Assembly: GCF_031877795.1 (NCBI RefSeq)
Contig: NC_133933.1
Span: forward strand, 7,624,632-7,688,631
DNA length: 64,000 nt
Direction of reading: 5' to 3'
Source of the DNA: Strix aluco
Lineage: Eukaryota > Chordata > Aves > Strigiformes > Strigidae
In this document: piece by piece, positions 47,489 through 59,100 of the stretch
Layout of the letters: every line of letters begins with the position of its first letter
How positions within the stretch are numbered: position 1 is the first letter of the stretch
The notes under the pieces: model-generated
Databases searched by the model: none
What the model was told of the DNA's origin: nothing
Seen by the model: only the letters and a program-made list of their open reading frames with translations
Program-made: the position numbers and the translations under genes

Positions 47489-48435
47489 TTAAGAGCCTTT
47501 GTCACCTGGTTTCTTCTTGCTTGTTTTCTCTATCATCGTCTCCACAATCATTGCTGTTTCTTCGTACGTCTGAATTCTGTCGTCTGAAAACTTCTCGATG
47601 GACTCTACCACCTCCACCTTCTCGTAGCTCATGGAGCCAGGCAAGCCCGCTTCCCTGAACAAAAGGCCCTGCTTATCTTCGCGCTCATACTCTGTCTCTC
47701 GGATGACTCCTGGTTCGGTTGGGGTTATCAGACCAGGGGAAGGAACTGTCTCAGGCTCAGAGATGTCTGGATACTTTGTGATTTGCTCGATTTTTCCTCT
47801 TGCTTTTTTGCCCCATTCAAGCACGACTTCTTTCTCTTCCTCTTTCTGTTTATCTAGGAGTTCAAACCCTTCCCTCCTTTCACAGATAGCCCCTTTCTCT
47901 TTTTCTGGTGGTTCAGCAGGTTCTGGCAGCTCCGGTATGGGCTCCACTTCACCACCGTTCATCACCTTCCCGTTGCTGTTAGAAACTGTGATCCCTCCTG
48001 CAGGTGGGATGGAGGGAGCCAAGAGGCAAGGTTCTTTATAGCCTTCCTCTCCTGTTACCAGCACATAACGCCCTTTGGGAGCAGCCTCAGGTTTAGGCTC
48101 TGGTTTCTTGTGGACTCTTATTTTCTCCCTCACAATGTTACACAATTTATCGAAGGCTTTACTTATCTGAGCTCCATCAGGTACGTCCTCTGGGCCCGTT
48201 TCTTTTTCATCAAGTTCTAACCCTTCCTGCCCAGGTTCACGTGTGACTGAGCCTTCACGCCTAAACTCCATCTGATCTTGGTCAAAACCTTCCAGAGTTC
48301 TTTCGTACGTTCTTTCAGGTGAGAGACCATCAGTTATGTCTTTAGATATCAGCTCCTTTTTCCTGGCAATTTTCTTTGTCAGAGCTTTTTGTCTGGGCTT
48401 TACACTGGCAATGTCTTGCATGGCCTGGGTGATAT
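47489..48435 (-). CDS. BFSP1: BFSP1 exon 8: filensin tail and stop
   Basis: 947 nt of coding sequence including the TAA stop at 47489-47491. Two bases complete Asp and 314 codons follow, starting ITQAMQDIASVKPRQKALTK. This matches human [20 protein letters not shown]. Middle segments EDVPDGAQISKAF and RYVLVTGEEGY, and the C-terminal block [20 protein letters not shown] with AMIVETMIEKT, are conserved. A Pro/Glu-rich stretch (VEPIPELPEPAEPPEKEKG) and Lys/Glu-rich runs between them diverge more. The tail is non-helical and removed stepwise as lens fibres mature. The frame is open 46 nt upstream of the acceptor (TTTTTCCCTAG), but that part is intronic. Confidence 0.97.
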
Positions 48436-50345
48436 CTAGGGAAAAATCAAAACAAAGCAAACAACAAACAGTGCTGAACACAGTCGCTGCAAATGCCAGA
48501 GCTGCCTCTCACCCTCACTGCTGCAGGTGGAGAGTTGAATGCAGCAGCAAATGTGGGCACAGCTTCTGTCAGCATGGGCCCCCTCAGCCAAGTAGTCATT
48601 TTGCATCTGAGTTCACCACTGTGATACGCAGTGTGAGGACAGGACAACTGTGCGTGTAGGAGAGGCAGCTGCACAAAACGTTCACCTATCAGTACTGCAT
48701 AAATGCTCAGCAGGAGTGTTCAGCACCCACTGCTGCAGTCAGGCTCAGCACCTTTCTCCCCGTCATCATGGCAGGGTTTGGCTCTCTTAACTAGACAAGA
48801 AACCTCATCTCCCAAGGCAGAAACTGAAGCCAGGTGTCCAAAGTTAGAGGCACAGCCTGACAGCAGGATTAGTGGAAATAGCTTGTCTGGCTTTTACAAC
48901 TCCTGCTAGGGTTTAGGGAGGGAAAAAAAGAGCCCCAAAACTTTCCTGCTGAATGCAGGGTTGCTGGGTGGCCTGACAGGAAAGGTGAGTGTCATCACCA
49001 GCTCTTCCAGTGTGCCTGAAGATGGGCTCACCCGGGGGACGCCTCGCCTTTGTGTCCCAGCGGGGCTAACAGTGAGCCAGGCATCTCCCTGCATGGCAAT
49101 CTGGGGTACGGGCAGGTGCAGGGAGGTGCATCACGGGGGAGCAGCGAGCGGCTGGCAGGCACAGAGCTAAGCAGCCCCTCAGCCGGTGGCGCGGCGCTGA
49201 GGAGCAACATTTTGGCATCACTCAAACACTGACGTTGAGGTCTAGGCCCGCGCAAAGGGAACCGCTGCCCACAGGCTGGGTTTCTGATCTCCTGGGCACT
49301 CAGTAGCCACAAACCCCATGACAGCTCAGCAGCAGCAGCAGGAGCGCAGTCAGGCTACTGATTTCCGTGGCATGAACAGCTAGAGCAAAGGAGGCAAAGG
49401 TTGGTACTGGGAATGACGGGAACACAGGGACAGACAGATATTAATATGCTTTCCCCAAGACAGCTGTTTTGTCCCATGACACAGGTACAGTAATGCACAT
49501 GAAATGCCTTGCTCGCCTTGCAGGTAGGGAGCAGAGGTGTTAGCTAGAGACAGGCCGAATCCTCAGCGAGTATAAAACAATGCTTTGCAGGACAGTAGTT
49601 ATTTACAGCTGCTGAGCATTTGGCCTCAGGCATTATGGACCCATTTAATCTAAAACTGCTACGGTTCACAGAGCAGTTAGAAAAATTACAGCTGCAGGCA
49701 AAAAAAAAAAACCCTCATTTGACGGTTCATCTCCATTCTCGTGGCAGTTTGTTGTTAGTAAAACCCCAGTGAGCCTTGGATTTAAGCTACTGTAACTCAT
49801 CCCATATGTTAGTACCTACAGCACCTTTCTATAAACCAGCACCCCTCTTTGATAAGAGCAGCCTCGCTAGTTTAATCCTGGCCATTTCCAGGTTTACAAG
49901 CATCCTAATTCTAACAAGCAATCATACAGAGGAAATCAGGCCATGGAACGTAAACAGGCCCAAAAAAACATCCTCTGCCTGCCTGCAGCACTCAACATGC
50001 CCTGATGCTCTTTGCACGTGACTAAAGTGTGGACCAACGACTCACAACAAGTCAGCACAAAACCCCAGCTCTTGCCATAGTTTCAGGTGCCTTTTGACTT
50101 TGCTCTATTGATTGACCTGAGTAGTAAATTGCAGAAATTAGCAAAGAAACTCTTTTGCTTGTGGTTTTGGCCTTTGACAGCTTGTCCCAAAGCCTGCTAA
50201 GGTAAGCTGAAATCACTGTATTTACTTAGCAAGCCTGGAGTCAGGCTGTCACGGCTGGTGTTGATATGGAAGACAAATGGATAAACAGCTTAAAATACAA
50301 TGATGCTGCTCTTGACAGACACAAGAAGGCACGTCACAGGTTTAC
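48436..50345 (-). other. BFSP1: BFSP1 intron 7 with a small CpG cluster
   Basis: 1.9 kb. It contains a GC- and CpG-rich patch at about 49028-49265 and an A run near 49701-49711. No interspersed repeat is recognised. Confidence 0.85.
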
Positions 50346-50431
50346 CTCTTCCCCTCGAAGCTTGAGGCTGGGCAGGTCTATAGATCTGCGTGAAGAGTGT
50401 GACTGGTGTTCCTGCTATAGCAGAGTTTAAC
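50346..50431 (-). CDS. BFSP1: BFSP1 exon 7: start of tail
   Basis: 86 nt. The first base completes the Arg split with exon 6, 28 codons follow (LNSAIAGTPVTLFTQIYRPA, then QPQASRGR), and one base is carried into the next Asp. It aligns with the human tail start LTSAFIETPIPLFTQ. Minus-strand borders are CTCCAACAG and AGAG|GTAAAC. The last residues plus exon 8 create GRDIT, matching the position of the myristoylated glycine reported for mammalian filensin (human GKDLT). Confidence 0.94.
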
Positions 50432-51827
50432 CTGTTGGAGAAGACACACATCGGTCAGATCCCTCACCCTCATTTTCATCAAGAGCAAGTGAAATTGTGC
50501 AGAATGAAGCATGGTGGTTAAAGAAATATATTTCTCTGTGGTGAAGAGTCAAAGAGAATGATGGAAGCCTGCTTCTTGTCTGGGGAAAATCAACACAGCC
50601 ACAGCACCTTCACAGGAGTTAGGCTGGTTTCCACCAGCAGGAGAACTGGGATGCTTCATTAGGTAAAGTACACTAGTAATTAAAACCCATAGCAACAGGT
50701 TTGTAATTTAGCACAGCACTTTGAAAGGAAGATTTTGGATGGGCAAACAGGTTAATCCTCACCTACCAGAAGTCAGCAAGAAGTATACATGCTGGCTGGT
50801 AAAATATGAAATTTGGTAGCCATTATAAAGTTACCAGCATATGTCTGACTTCAGAAGGGCAAGAAGAGAACTGAACAGTCTTCCTTGGAAAATATTTGAG
50901 GAGTCAGTGGTATTAAGGGTTAAAAATTAAAACTGAGAGGCTGGCCTATATACAAACCAGTTACTATATCTGTGGCCTTTCCAGTCTGTTCTGCCAGAAT
51001 TTGAGAGAATATTTTGGCCTGCAGGGAGGATATACATGCTGTGTAGATACGCAAGAGGTCACATTATGATTTTTGGCACTGAGAGTTACCCTGATCAGAT
51101 ACTACTAACCAGAACACAGTGTTCAAATGAGAGGCTGAATACTGATGAAATACCTGTTCCCCACATGTGAGATTTACTAATAGTGAGTATCCTTCTCCCG
51201 CATCTTCTGCACAACCCAGAGCAGCGGTTTGGGTGCTCAGGGCTCTGACCCTGCTGCATCTGCCTGTGCAGGCAGCACCACGCTGCTGTGAAAGCCCTGC
51301 TCCTTTTCTCATGTGAGGCTGATGGTTGACATTAGAGGGAGCCAGCGCTCCTCTGTAAGTTTAAAGCACAACCCAAATCCCTGCAAATTTCTTATATTCT
51401 ACCCATTTTTTCCCCCTTGCCTGAAGAATGAGTTTGCTGTGAAGAGTGCTTTGCTTTACAGGACATTTGCCCTGTCTGAGCCCTGCGAGACCAACCTGCC
51501 TGTAACGCCCCAGGAAGCTTCACTAACACCTGGGCAGCGGAGAGGGCATTGAAATTGCTTCTGTGTGCTCCTGACCTCTGTGCACTGACACCAGAATAGT
51601 ATATGGAAAGGAGACTCTATGGAAAGGAGAAGCTCAAAATGACTCTGACCCTTTCCTTGGCAGAGACTTGACTAGATTTTGCATCTATTTAGAGGCCTCT
51701 CTCTGGATATCTACCAGTGAAAGGTGTGAAACGGCCATAGCTTTGAGTGGATCAAATGCCTTTAAAAATACATCTTTTCAAAGGGCATCACTGGCCCCTT
51801 TGGGACAATCCAGAAATCCAGGCTTAC
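50432..51827 (-). other. BFSP1: BFSP1 intron 6
   Basis: 1.4 kb. A near-repeat 'TATGGAAAGGAGA' occurs twice around 51602-51630. Otherwise nothing is recognised. Confidence 0.8.
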
Positions 51828-52048
51828 CGGCTGTCCTCGTTCTCGATGATACGTTTGTACCGTTCCAGCTCGTTCTCCAGAGACTGCTGGTAGATCACCA
51901 GTTGACGGCAGTCGGTCGTGTACTTCTCTAAGGTCCTCTCAGCCTCCTCTATCCCCTTCCTAAGGTTTTCAATCTGCTCATTGTAAAGCTGAATTTCATC
52001 GTCGTAACTCTCCTGGGTGTTTTTAATTGCTTGCTCCAGCATGGTTGT
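51828..52048 (-). CDS. BFSP1: BFSP1 exon 6: coil 2 and rod terminus
   Basis: 221 nt: 73 codons plus two bases. It starts [20 protein letters not shown] and reaches [18 protein letters not shown]. The block [17 protein letters not shown] is nearly identical to human. The last 20 residues are the divergent filensin version of the helix-termination motif that ends all intermediate-filament rods (TYRKLLEGEE type), here [11 protein letters not shown]. The 221-nt size matches exon 6 of type III genes. Minus-strand borders are TTGTTTACCAG and AGCCG|GTAAGC. Confidence 0.97.
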
Positions 52049-53748
52049 CTGGTAAACAAAATTGGTGGGTGAAAGAAGCAGCTCTGAAGCATTCAGCATC
52101 CCCATATTTCAAGGCTAATTAAAGGCAAGACATGTTTTAGTACAATGTGTGAGGCTGCACTGTTGAAACGCAGCAGCAGTTTCACTGTATTTGTTTATTC
52201 AAAACCAATAACTCCCCCCCTCCCCGACCCCTTATTTATCCCAAGGCTTCTGTTCCACAGTAAGCATGACAGGACCATCATGAGCCAGGGGAACAGCTGT
52301 GTGATGGCTCCTTCTCCATGCACACATGGATGGCCTTGGCAGAGCAAGCAGTGTCTTACGAGGAGAGCAAAAGTGCTTAATTGGGAAGATGTGCCCAGGC
52401 AAAACCTATTCTTCCTTCTCTGTGGTCCACAGACCAAGCACTGAAGGTTAAGGAAGGGTCTTTTTTTTTTTTTTTTTTTAAAACAAAAAGCTTTCTTTTT
52501 GAATTCACTTCCTTGGCTTTTTCACTTTAGCAATAAAAATAACTGCTGTGCAGTAAGGCTCGTCATCAACCAGGAGGTGGCGGTAAGTGCCTTGCAAAAA
52601 CAAGGGGCAGCCGTTGCAGGTGGGATATTTGAAGGTGTAATTCTGCTCTCACTTTCTTCGGGTATTTTCAGCTATTTATTGTAGTTTCTTTATCACTTTT
52701 TTTTTTTTAATCCCTTTTCAAACAGCTTTTAAAGAGATGAACTCACAAAAAGCTAATGGGGCAATAGCTGACTAATGGATTCTTTAATAATTGATTTATT
52801 TCTATATGTTACAGGCAAGATTTTCAAAAACCTTTTAAGAGCCTAAATTTAGGAGCTGAGTCCCTTGCATTAGATTGGTTATATTGCAGTGTACGAGTGG
52901 ACCAGCAGGTTCCACAGACCCCTTTAGTGTTTAGTGCTCACGAGGTGGGGTCGATAACCTCTTGGCAAACACCATTATCAGGTCCAGAAACAGGAAAGCA
53001 AAGGAGCTCAAGGACACAAGATCCAGCCTTCACTGTCACAAGCAACTATGTCACTGACCTCCACTCATAAAGTTAATTCACTCTTTTAATCGCAAGGCAT
53101 GAGAATGAATGAATTAATAAACTCTTTCTAAATGGGACATGAAGATTTGATTCTGAAAGCAGCAGGATTAATTCCCCAAAGAGTGCCTCTCTCTGTCTGC
53201 CAGCAGAAGGCTGATTTGCTCCCCTTTTTTCAACATTGATTCATTATCTCACTTATCATTATATTGATTCTTGTCCTTTCCAGCGCGCATGTGTCCTTTC
53301 TACTAGAGCATCAGACATGAGAAAGAGACCAAGGAAAAGACCTGGGGGTAGCACTGTCCCTAAGTGCCCTGGTGAAAGAAATTAATGCTCAGGAAGTTAA
53401 GAGCTGCTGCTGTAGCTATCCAGAGGAGTCCAGAATCCCACCAAAAAGTGTTTTATGCCCATATATCACCCTCCTCACCCTGGATGGAAAACTCAAGGCA
53501 CGGAGGAAACTGTATTTGGGGGGCATAAGGTGGTCATTCTCCACCCTATCCACTAAGAAACCTTCAGCTGCGTGGAGGTAGACCTGCCCTTGACAATTAT
53601 CCAGGTCTGGTTTCTATTCACTGCAGCCTTTAGCTGCTTCTCCATCTCCTGCTGCCCTCACCCCTGCACTGCACTCTAGCTTGGTGACCTTAAAAAGAGC
53701 AGAGTTCATAAGCATCACGGTTGTGTTTATGGCTAGTGGTGGCAGTAC
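52049..53748 (-). other. BFSP1: BFSP1 intron 5
   Basis: 1.7 kb. It holds a T run at about 52462-52479 and a second at about 52700-52709. No mobile element or RNA gene is recognised. Confidence 0.8.
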
Positions 53749-53856
53749 CTCTGTCTGCAGTTTGTATTTCTGTGCCTGGAGCTGGCAGAGGATGCTCTTG
53801 TATTCCTCCAGCTGGCTCTGCAGAACAGGGATCCTCCTCTCCGCTATCAGTTTTTC
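53749..53856 (-). CDS. BFSP1: BFSP1 exon 5: coil 2
   Basis: 108 nt, 36 whole codons, beginning EKLIAERRIPVLQSQLEEYK and ending LQAQKYKLQTE. It is a coil 2 heptad segment. It is 18 nt (6 codons) shorter than exon 5 of vimentin-type genes (126 nt), which together with exon 4 gives a loss of 29 residues. Minus-strand borders are CTTCCAACCAG and ACAGAG|GTACTG. Confidence 0.95.
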
Positions 53857-54307
53857 CTGGTTGGAAGAAAACAATGTGTGTACAGGAAAGTACATTTCAC
53901 TCTTTTAAAAAAGAGCCAAAAGAAATTCCGCTACTGGAAATAAACTGTAAAGACAAACAGAAAATGACGGAAGAAATAAAAAGATGGGTATTGAACCTCA
54001 AGTAAACCTCTGTGGCATGGCTTTAAGAATAAAAGCTGTCAGACGGCAGGACTGTGGAAGTACAGCTTATGCTGAAATCAGACCCTGTAGATACAGCTGT
54101 TCATATCTTCTTCCAACAAATAAACGTTCTTGGCATAACCACTCTTACTGGTGGGAATCACCAAGTTTTCATCTAGTCTGGAGCAATTTATTTGATTTGA
54201 AAATTTTCACCATATCTCACCCCTTCAGGACAAGATTTACATTCTCTGTACATACTCATATATGCTGCCAGCTCCTCCTCAGATAGAAAGCACAACTACT
54301 TCAACTA

Positions 54308-54908
54308 TGTCCTGGTTTCGGCTGGGAGAGAGCTAAATTATTTTTTTTTCCTTCTTAGTAGCTAGAGTAGTGCGGTTTGGATTCAATACAGGATTTGATG
54401 AGAAAAATGTTGATCATGCACAGATGTTTTTATTTATTGCTAAGAAATCAAGGACTTTTCAACTTCCCACATTCTGCTAGTGCGCAGGTACACAAGAAGC
54501 TGAGAGGGAGCACAGCCAGAGCGACAGACCCAAACTGGCCAATGGAATATTCCATATCACACAACGTCATGCTCGGACAAGGGCTGATCGGGAAGCTCAC
54601 TCTGGCTTCTGGGATTGTGGTTTCATGATTCTCTCTTCTCTGGGATCACTAGCTGGGAATGGGCTGGGCATCGGTCAGCGGGTGGCGAGCAATCACATTG
54701 TGCATTACTCATTTGTATTTTCTATTATTACTATTATTGTTATCATTATTATTTTAATTTCATTTTATTTCAATTATTAAATTGTTTTCATCTCAACCTA
54801 CAAGTCTCCCTACCCCTCCAATCCTTTCTCTTCCATTCCACGGGGGTGGGGGAGAGTGAGTGAGTGGCTGTGTGGTGTTTGGCTGCCAGCCGGGTTTAAA
54901 CCATGACA
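54308..54908 (+). mobile_element. Solo LTR of an avian endogenous retrovirus, with 5-bp target duplication
   Basis: Complete LTR of 601 bp starting TGTCCTGGTTTCGGCTGGGA and ending CCGGGTTTAAACCATGACA, with TG...CA termini. It is flanked on both sides by AACTA (54303-54307 and 54909-54913), a perfect 5-bp target-site duplication. An ATTAAA polyadenylation signal lies at 54776-54781. No internal viral genes are present, so this is a recombined solo LTR. The 5-bp duplication favours an ERVL-like or gamma-like integrase rather than an ERVK-like one (6 bp). It lies in BFSP1 intron 4, antisense to the gene. The family is common in neoavian genomes. Confidence 0.9.
54721..54780. repeat. ATT-rich low-complexity tract inside the solo LTR
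   Basis: TCTATTATTACTATTATTGT and a similar continuation to 54780, within the LTR. It probably expanded after insertion, because related LTRs have a shorter tract at this place. Confidence 0.6.
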
Positions 54909-55162
54909 AACTACCTTGGAACTGGCCATTTTGGGGGGTAATACATAAGCTGGAGTGTGCTGACTAACACAATCTTGTTCTGATCAATTCAGTTTTCCAA
55001 AGCTATAGTTAGTTTTTTCTCCCATATTGAGTATTCAATTCATAGCTGTTGCGATTTTCATCTAACCTTGGAGTGGGAGTCAGAGGATCTGGGATACTTT
55101 AGGAAGAAACACAGTCTCTTTCTTACTTAGAGCAGCATCTATTTACCAACAGCAATACTTAC

Positions 55163-55255
55163 CTCACATATGCCAGTGGTTATAGGGGACACACGAGGGG
55201 TTGTCTGGATGATCTGTTGCAAAACATTGACATAGGTCTGGATTTCCATAAGGTT
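55163..55255 (-). CDS. BFSP1: BFSP1 exon 4: end of coil 1B and linker
   Basis: 93 nt, 31 whole codons: NLMEIQTYVNVLQQIIQTTP followed by RVSPITTGICE. The first part is the end of coil 1B. The Pro/Thr-rich second part is the non-helical linker L12. Human filensin reads [20 protein letters not shown]. The exon is 69 nt (23 codons) shorter than exon 4 of vimentin-type genes (162 nt), part of the rod contraction typical of filensin. Minus-strand borders are TTCACCACAG and TGTGAG|GTAAGT. Confidence 0.95.
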
Positions 55256-56103
55256 CTGTGGTGAAGTAAAAAATATTTTCATCAGAAAATGACGTAGCAA
55301 GGTGCTCCTTTCAATGTGCTCCACTTTTGGGGCTTATTCCCAGATATTTACTTCTTTTATTTACTTACTTCAGCACATAAAAGTTCAGTTTATGTTTGGT
55401 CTTGGAATGTGGTTTTAGACCTGCATGTGTGCTAACAGTTTCATCATGCTGAGGGTACATTACAGGCATTTGGCTGAGCGACAATATAGCTCGTACTCTT
55501 AATTGAAAATTCTGTGATTTCTGATTTACAAGAGATTTTCAAAATGAGAACCACAAATACCTTTGCATGTGGTCCAAGAAAGTGAGCCTCTTCTTTCAAA
55601 AGCAGTAAAGATGGGACAATGGCGTGATCCCAAGCCTCACAGCTCTCCCAGGAAGGAGAAGGGGGCTGTATGTGTTAAAGTCAGCTGCAGCCTATTCATA
55701 TGGCCACAGGCTTATGTCTGATGATTAACTGTAGTGCTCTGGCCCAGAAAACTGGGTATCACCCTCTCATGAAATAGCTTCTCAGCATGAAATACAAGAT
55801 AGCTTGACAAGCACGTTGGGTTGAAGCATGATAACAGGTCAACAAATTCAAGACATTGCCACAGCTGTAGGCATTGGACCCTGAGGGAGTCAATTTGGAT
55901 GCTTGCAGCCATCCAGTTGTTGGGCTTGACCTCCACACCACAGCTGTTGCACCCTCTGAAAATATATAGTTCTATATTTACCCACCAAAACACAAACGGA
56001 ATTTCCTTTAATTTGCCACTAGAACAGATCATGGAGAAGGGCAAGGCTTCACACATGTCTCTAGGAGGGAAAGCTAAAGAAGATGGCAAATTCAGCCAGT
56101 TAC
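55256..56103 (-). other. BFSP1: BFSP1 intron 3
   Basis: 0.85 kb. The 125-codon open frame across 55712-56089 resembles no protein I know. Nothing else is seen. Confidence 0.8.
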
Positions 56104-56199
56104 CTTCTTGTATCTGTCCTTTGTGGCATTAATGTCATCCTGCAGGAACTGGGACTCGATCTGCAGCTCCAAGTTGCACAGCAGTGCTTCATCAGCTTC
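56104..56199 (-). CDS. BFSP1: BFSP1 exon 3: coil 1B
   Basis: 96 nt, 32 whole codons, beginning [20 protein letters not shown] and ending [12 protein letters not shown]. It is an alpha-helical coil 1B segment of the intermediate-filament rod, and 96 nt is the canonical exon 3 size. Human filensin has [20 protein letters not shown] here. Minus-strand borders are CTGCATTGCAG and AAGAAG|GTAACT. Confidence 0.96.
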
Positions 56200-59100
56200 C
56201 TGCAATGCAGAGACACATGGCACGGTCAGTACATACGGCTGGAGTACCAAAACCACAGCAGCCACTTAGCCGTAACGTGAGTTGCTGGACATGTGTAACA
56301 GCCTGCGTGGAGAATTAAAGCCTATTGGGAGAAAAAAAAAAAGTATTATGAAACCAACAAACAACAGGCACCTTATTCATCATGTTCTCCCATTGTACGT
56401 GCTGCTTTTCTGCACAAATATAATTTATGATATGGTTTGCCACTGGCACTGTCAAAATATGTTTACCGTATGCTTTATGAATGCTGGGAGCCAAGTAATA
56501 GATGCAATGAAATACCAGTCTTTGACGCTAAAAGCTTGCAGTGGTGCATGAATCTTAAACAGATGACATCAACAGACCAAGGCATTGATTTCTCTAGTGT
56601 TTATGACAGGACTTGAGGTATCCTGATGCCTTTTAATATCCCCAGTAAAGAAGCTCTTATAAAAAAAACCCAGGATGGTCCAAAGTATTTTCACTCCTTT
56701 TGGTATGTTCTCAAATATCACAAATGTTTGTCAATTTGCAGCCATTTCTGGAAATAAAAATGACAGATGAGCAAGTCCAGAAAAGGCCACCTTGCTGCAG
56801 AAGTTTCTAATACATTGGGATTTGTGAGGATGAAAGTTCATAATGTCCAATTAATTCAGAGGACAAGGTGTATGACTAGCAATCATGATTTCAAAGTACA
56901 TAGATATGAGTGCCACTAGTATTTAAATCCAGTGAAATCTTCATTTCTGTAAAAAAGGTCTAATTTAGATTTTTCCTGTGTTATGTTATTTAACACAAAT
57001 CCTTGACTATAGAATAATTTCCATATAACTTGGCAATATATTTTACAAATATGTAAGTGTGAAGGGAACTGCTTTATTTTTCTACTTAACGCATGCCTTC
57101 TTGGTTAGGTTTATCACTAATACTGTAAAATATCTCTTTTGAGAAAGTATCTTGGAAGTTGTCAACTGAATCTTCCTTGCAGGTCTACAAAACTTGCCAG
57201 TTCTTCCACCAGTTTGCAGTTTGCCTCCAGAAAATCTTGATTTCTGCATTTAACTCAAAGTGTAAGAAGAAAAAAAGATTTAAAGATGTCCCTTTAAAAT
57301 TACCTACGTGCCATTACCAGCTGCAAAAATGTCTCAGTCAGTGGATCACAGCTTGCAAATAAACCACTGAAATCTATGGGTGCAGCATATGACTGGTAGA
57401 AGGGGATTTTGATTTTTGCACGTGCACAGCATGCGCTATTCCAAAAATGTGTAGATGTTAGCTGTCTCATTATGCAGCTGAGCCTCCCGGCCAGAGACCT
57501 CTCCAGCGGTCTCTCTGCTTTGTGAGACAGCGGCTGATTCAGACACATCCAGACCAGCACATTCAGAGCTGGTCATCAGGAATGCCCGCTGCTTTTCTGC
57601 ACTCCTCTGCCTTCCCATTGAGAGGAAGATCAGCAGGACAATGGCCACGTTGGGAGGTTTGAGGGGGAGCCAAAAAAGCCCCCAGGCTCCTAGATAATAC
57701 CGATAAGCAAATATTTCTGCATGTAATAGGCAAAAGCAGCGTTCGGCTTTCCAAATGTTCCTTCAAAGGGGAAAAATACTTTTGCTTTTATTCCCTGCTT
57801 TCAGATAGACCAGCTTCACTGATGATGCTGTACATCAGAGCAGTGCAGTGCCTACACGTTTTCTTCTGAACTTTGCAGTATTTGCTCTTCACTCAACTTC
57901 TGAAAAACCATTCTGCTTTAGGTGCTGATTCCAGTACGTTGATCCATGTGCTGAGACAGCATTTTCATTTACCATGGAAGAGAAATCCTTCAGACCTCTC
58001 CAGAACCAGTGTTTGCTGATTTTCCAAACTGATTCTCTATCTGTCAGGCATGAGTTTACATCTGCACATGCAAGTTCCAGACTACATCTTGGACACTGCA
58101 CAGAAAATCAGCTGTGTTCTCTCCAGCATTTGGTGCCCCAATAAAAACACTTGCTACAACAGGGGCATCCAGGGGCAGCCCAGACACAGCCTGGAATAAA
58201 AACACCCCCTGTGGCTCAAGATCTTGTCAGATGTGCCTGGGGTTGTTGAATCTATTCACTTTTCTTTAGCCACAGATTGGCTGAGAGGAACCCTGAAGAC
58301 GGACCCACCAGTTCCAGCTACACCTTACAAAATATTGGCCTCCACAAATATTTTTTAAGGGCTTGTAGGGTGTCCAAGAGCCCTGCTAGCATACTGGAAA
58401 ATAGCACTGATGCAGGATATCTGCAGCTCATTGAAGATAGAAATGCTAAAACTCACTTTTTTTTTTTTTTTAAATATAAAGCATATCATTGATATGACAG
58501 TGCTCAAGCAGAACGGCTCCTGTCATTTGTAGTGGGGAAATTAAAACTTCTCAATTTAATCCACCCGTAATTGATTCCCAATATAGATGAAGGATAAGCT
58601 GTGAAAAATACAACTGAAGAAAGATATAATAAACTTTCTTCACTCAGGTGAAAGCTAGTAGCAAGAGAGGATGAATCAGGCTTTCTCAGTTTCACAGACC
58701 TGGTTTGGAAACTTCTTAAATATGTCAGTAAATTTCTATCTCTTCTCTGAGCCTTATTAGTATCATTATCAGTAGTAGTATTAGTATTACTATTTCCATT
58801 TCTCTTCCCATGGTATTAGTTCTGGAAAGTGCAGCTAGATATAAACATCCCTCTTGTTTCACTGGGAAGGAAACAAATCAGGGGGGTTTGTGGCTTCTCT
58901 CTTATTTGGAAACCTAATGGGAAGCTGGGGGTCCTGGGTAGGGTCGACCATATTCTGCAAGGGACTGAGGAGCTTTGAGACACACCAGACTTCAAGACTT
59001 GGACACAATCAGCATTTGCTCGTGCCATGATGTCAGTACTAAATAGACCTTAATACAGTAGCTGTTTTTAAAAAAAGGGAGGGAAGAAGGTTCAGCTCTG

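Larger units (their letters stand above)
53857..55162 (-). other. BFSP1: BFSP1 intron 4 with solo LTR
   Basis: 1.3 kb, nearly half of which is the solo LTR at 54308-54908, inserted antisense to BFSP1. The flanking sequence is otherwise unremarkable. Confidence 0.85.

Noticed and set aside
48436..48481. Methionine upstream of the filensin tail exon as a real start
   Set aside because: The segment before 48435 is a polypyrimidine tract and acceptor. The frame joins perfectly to exon 7 as a split Asp codon.
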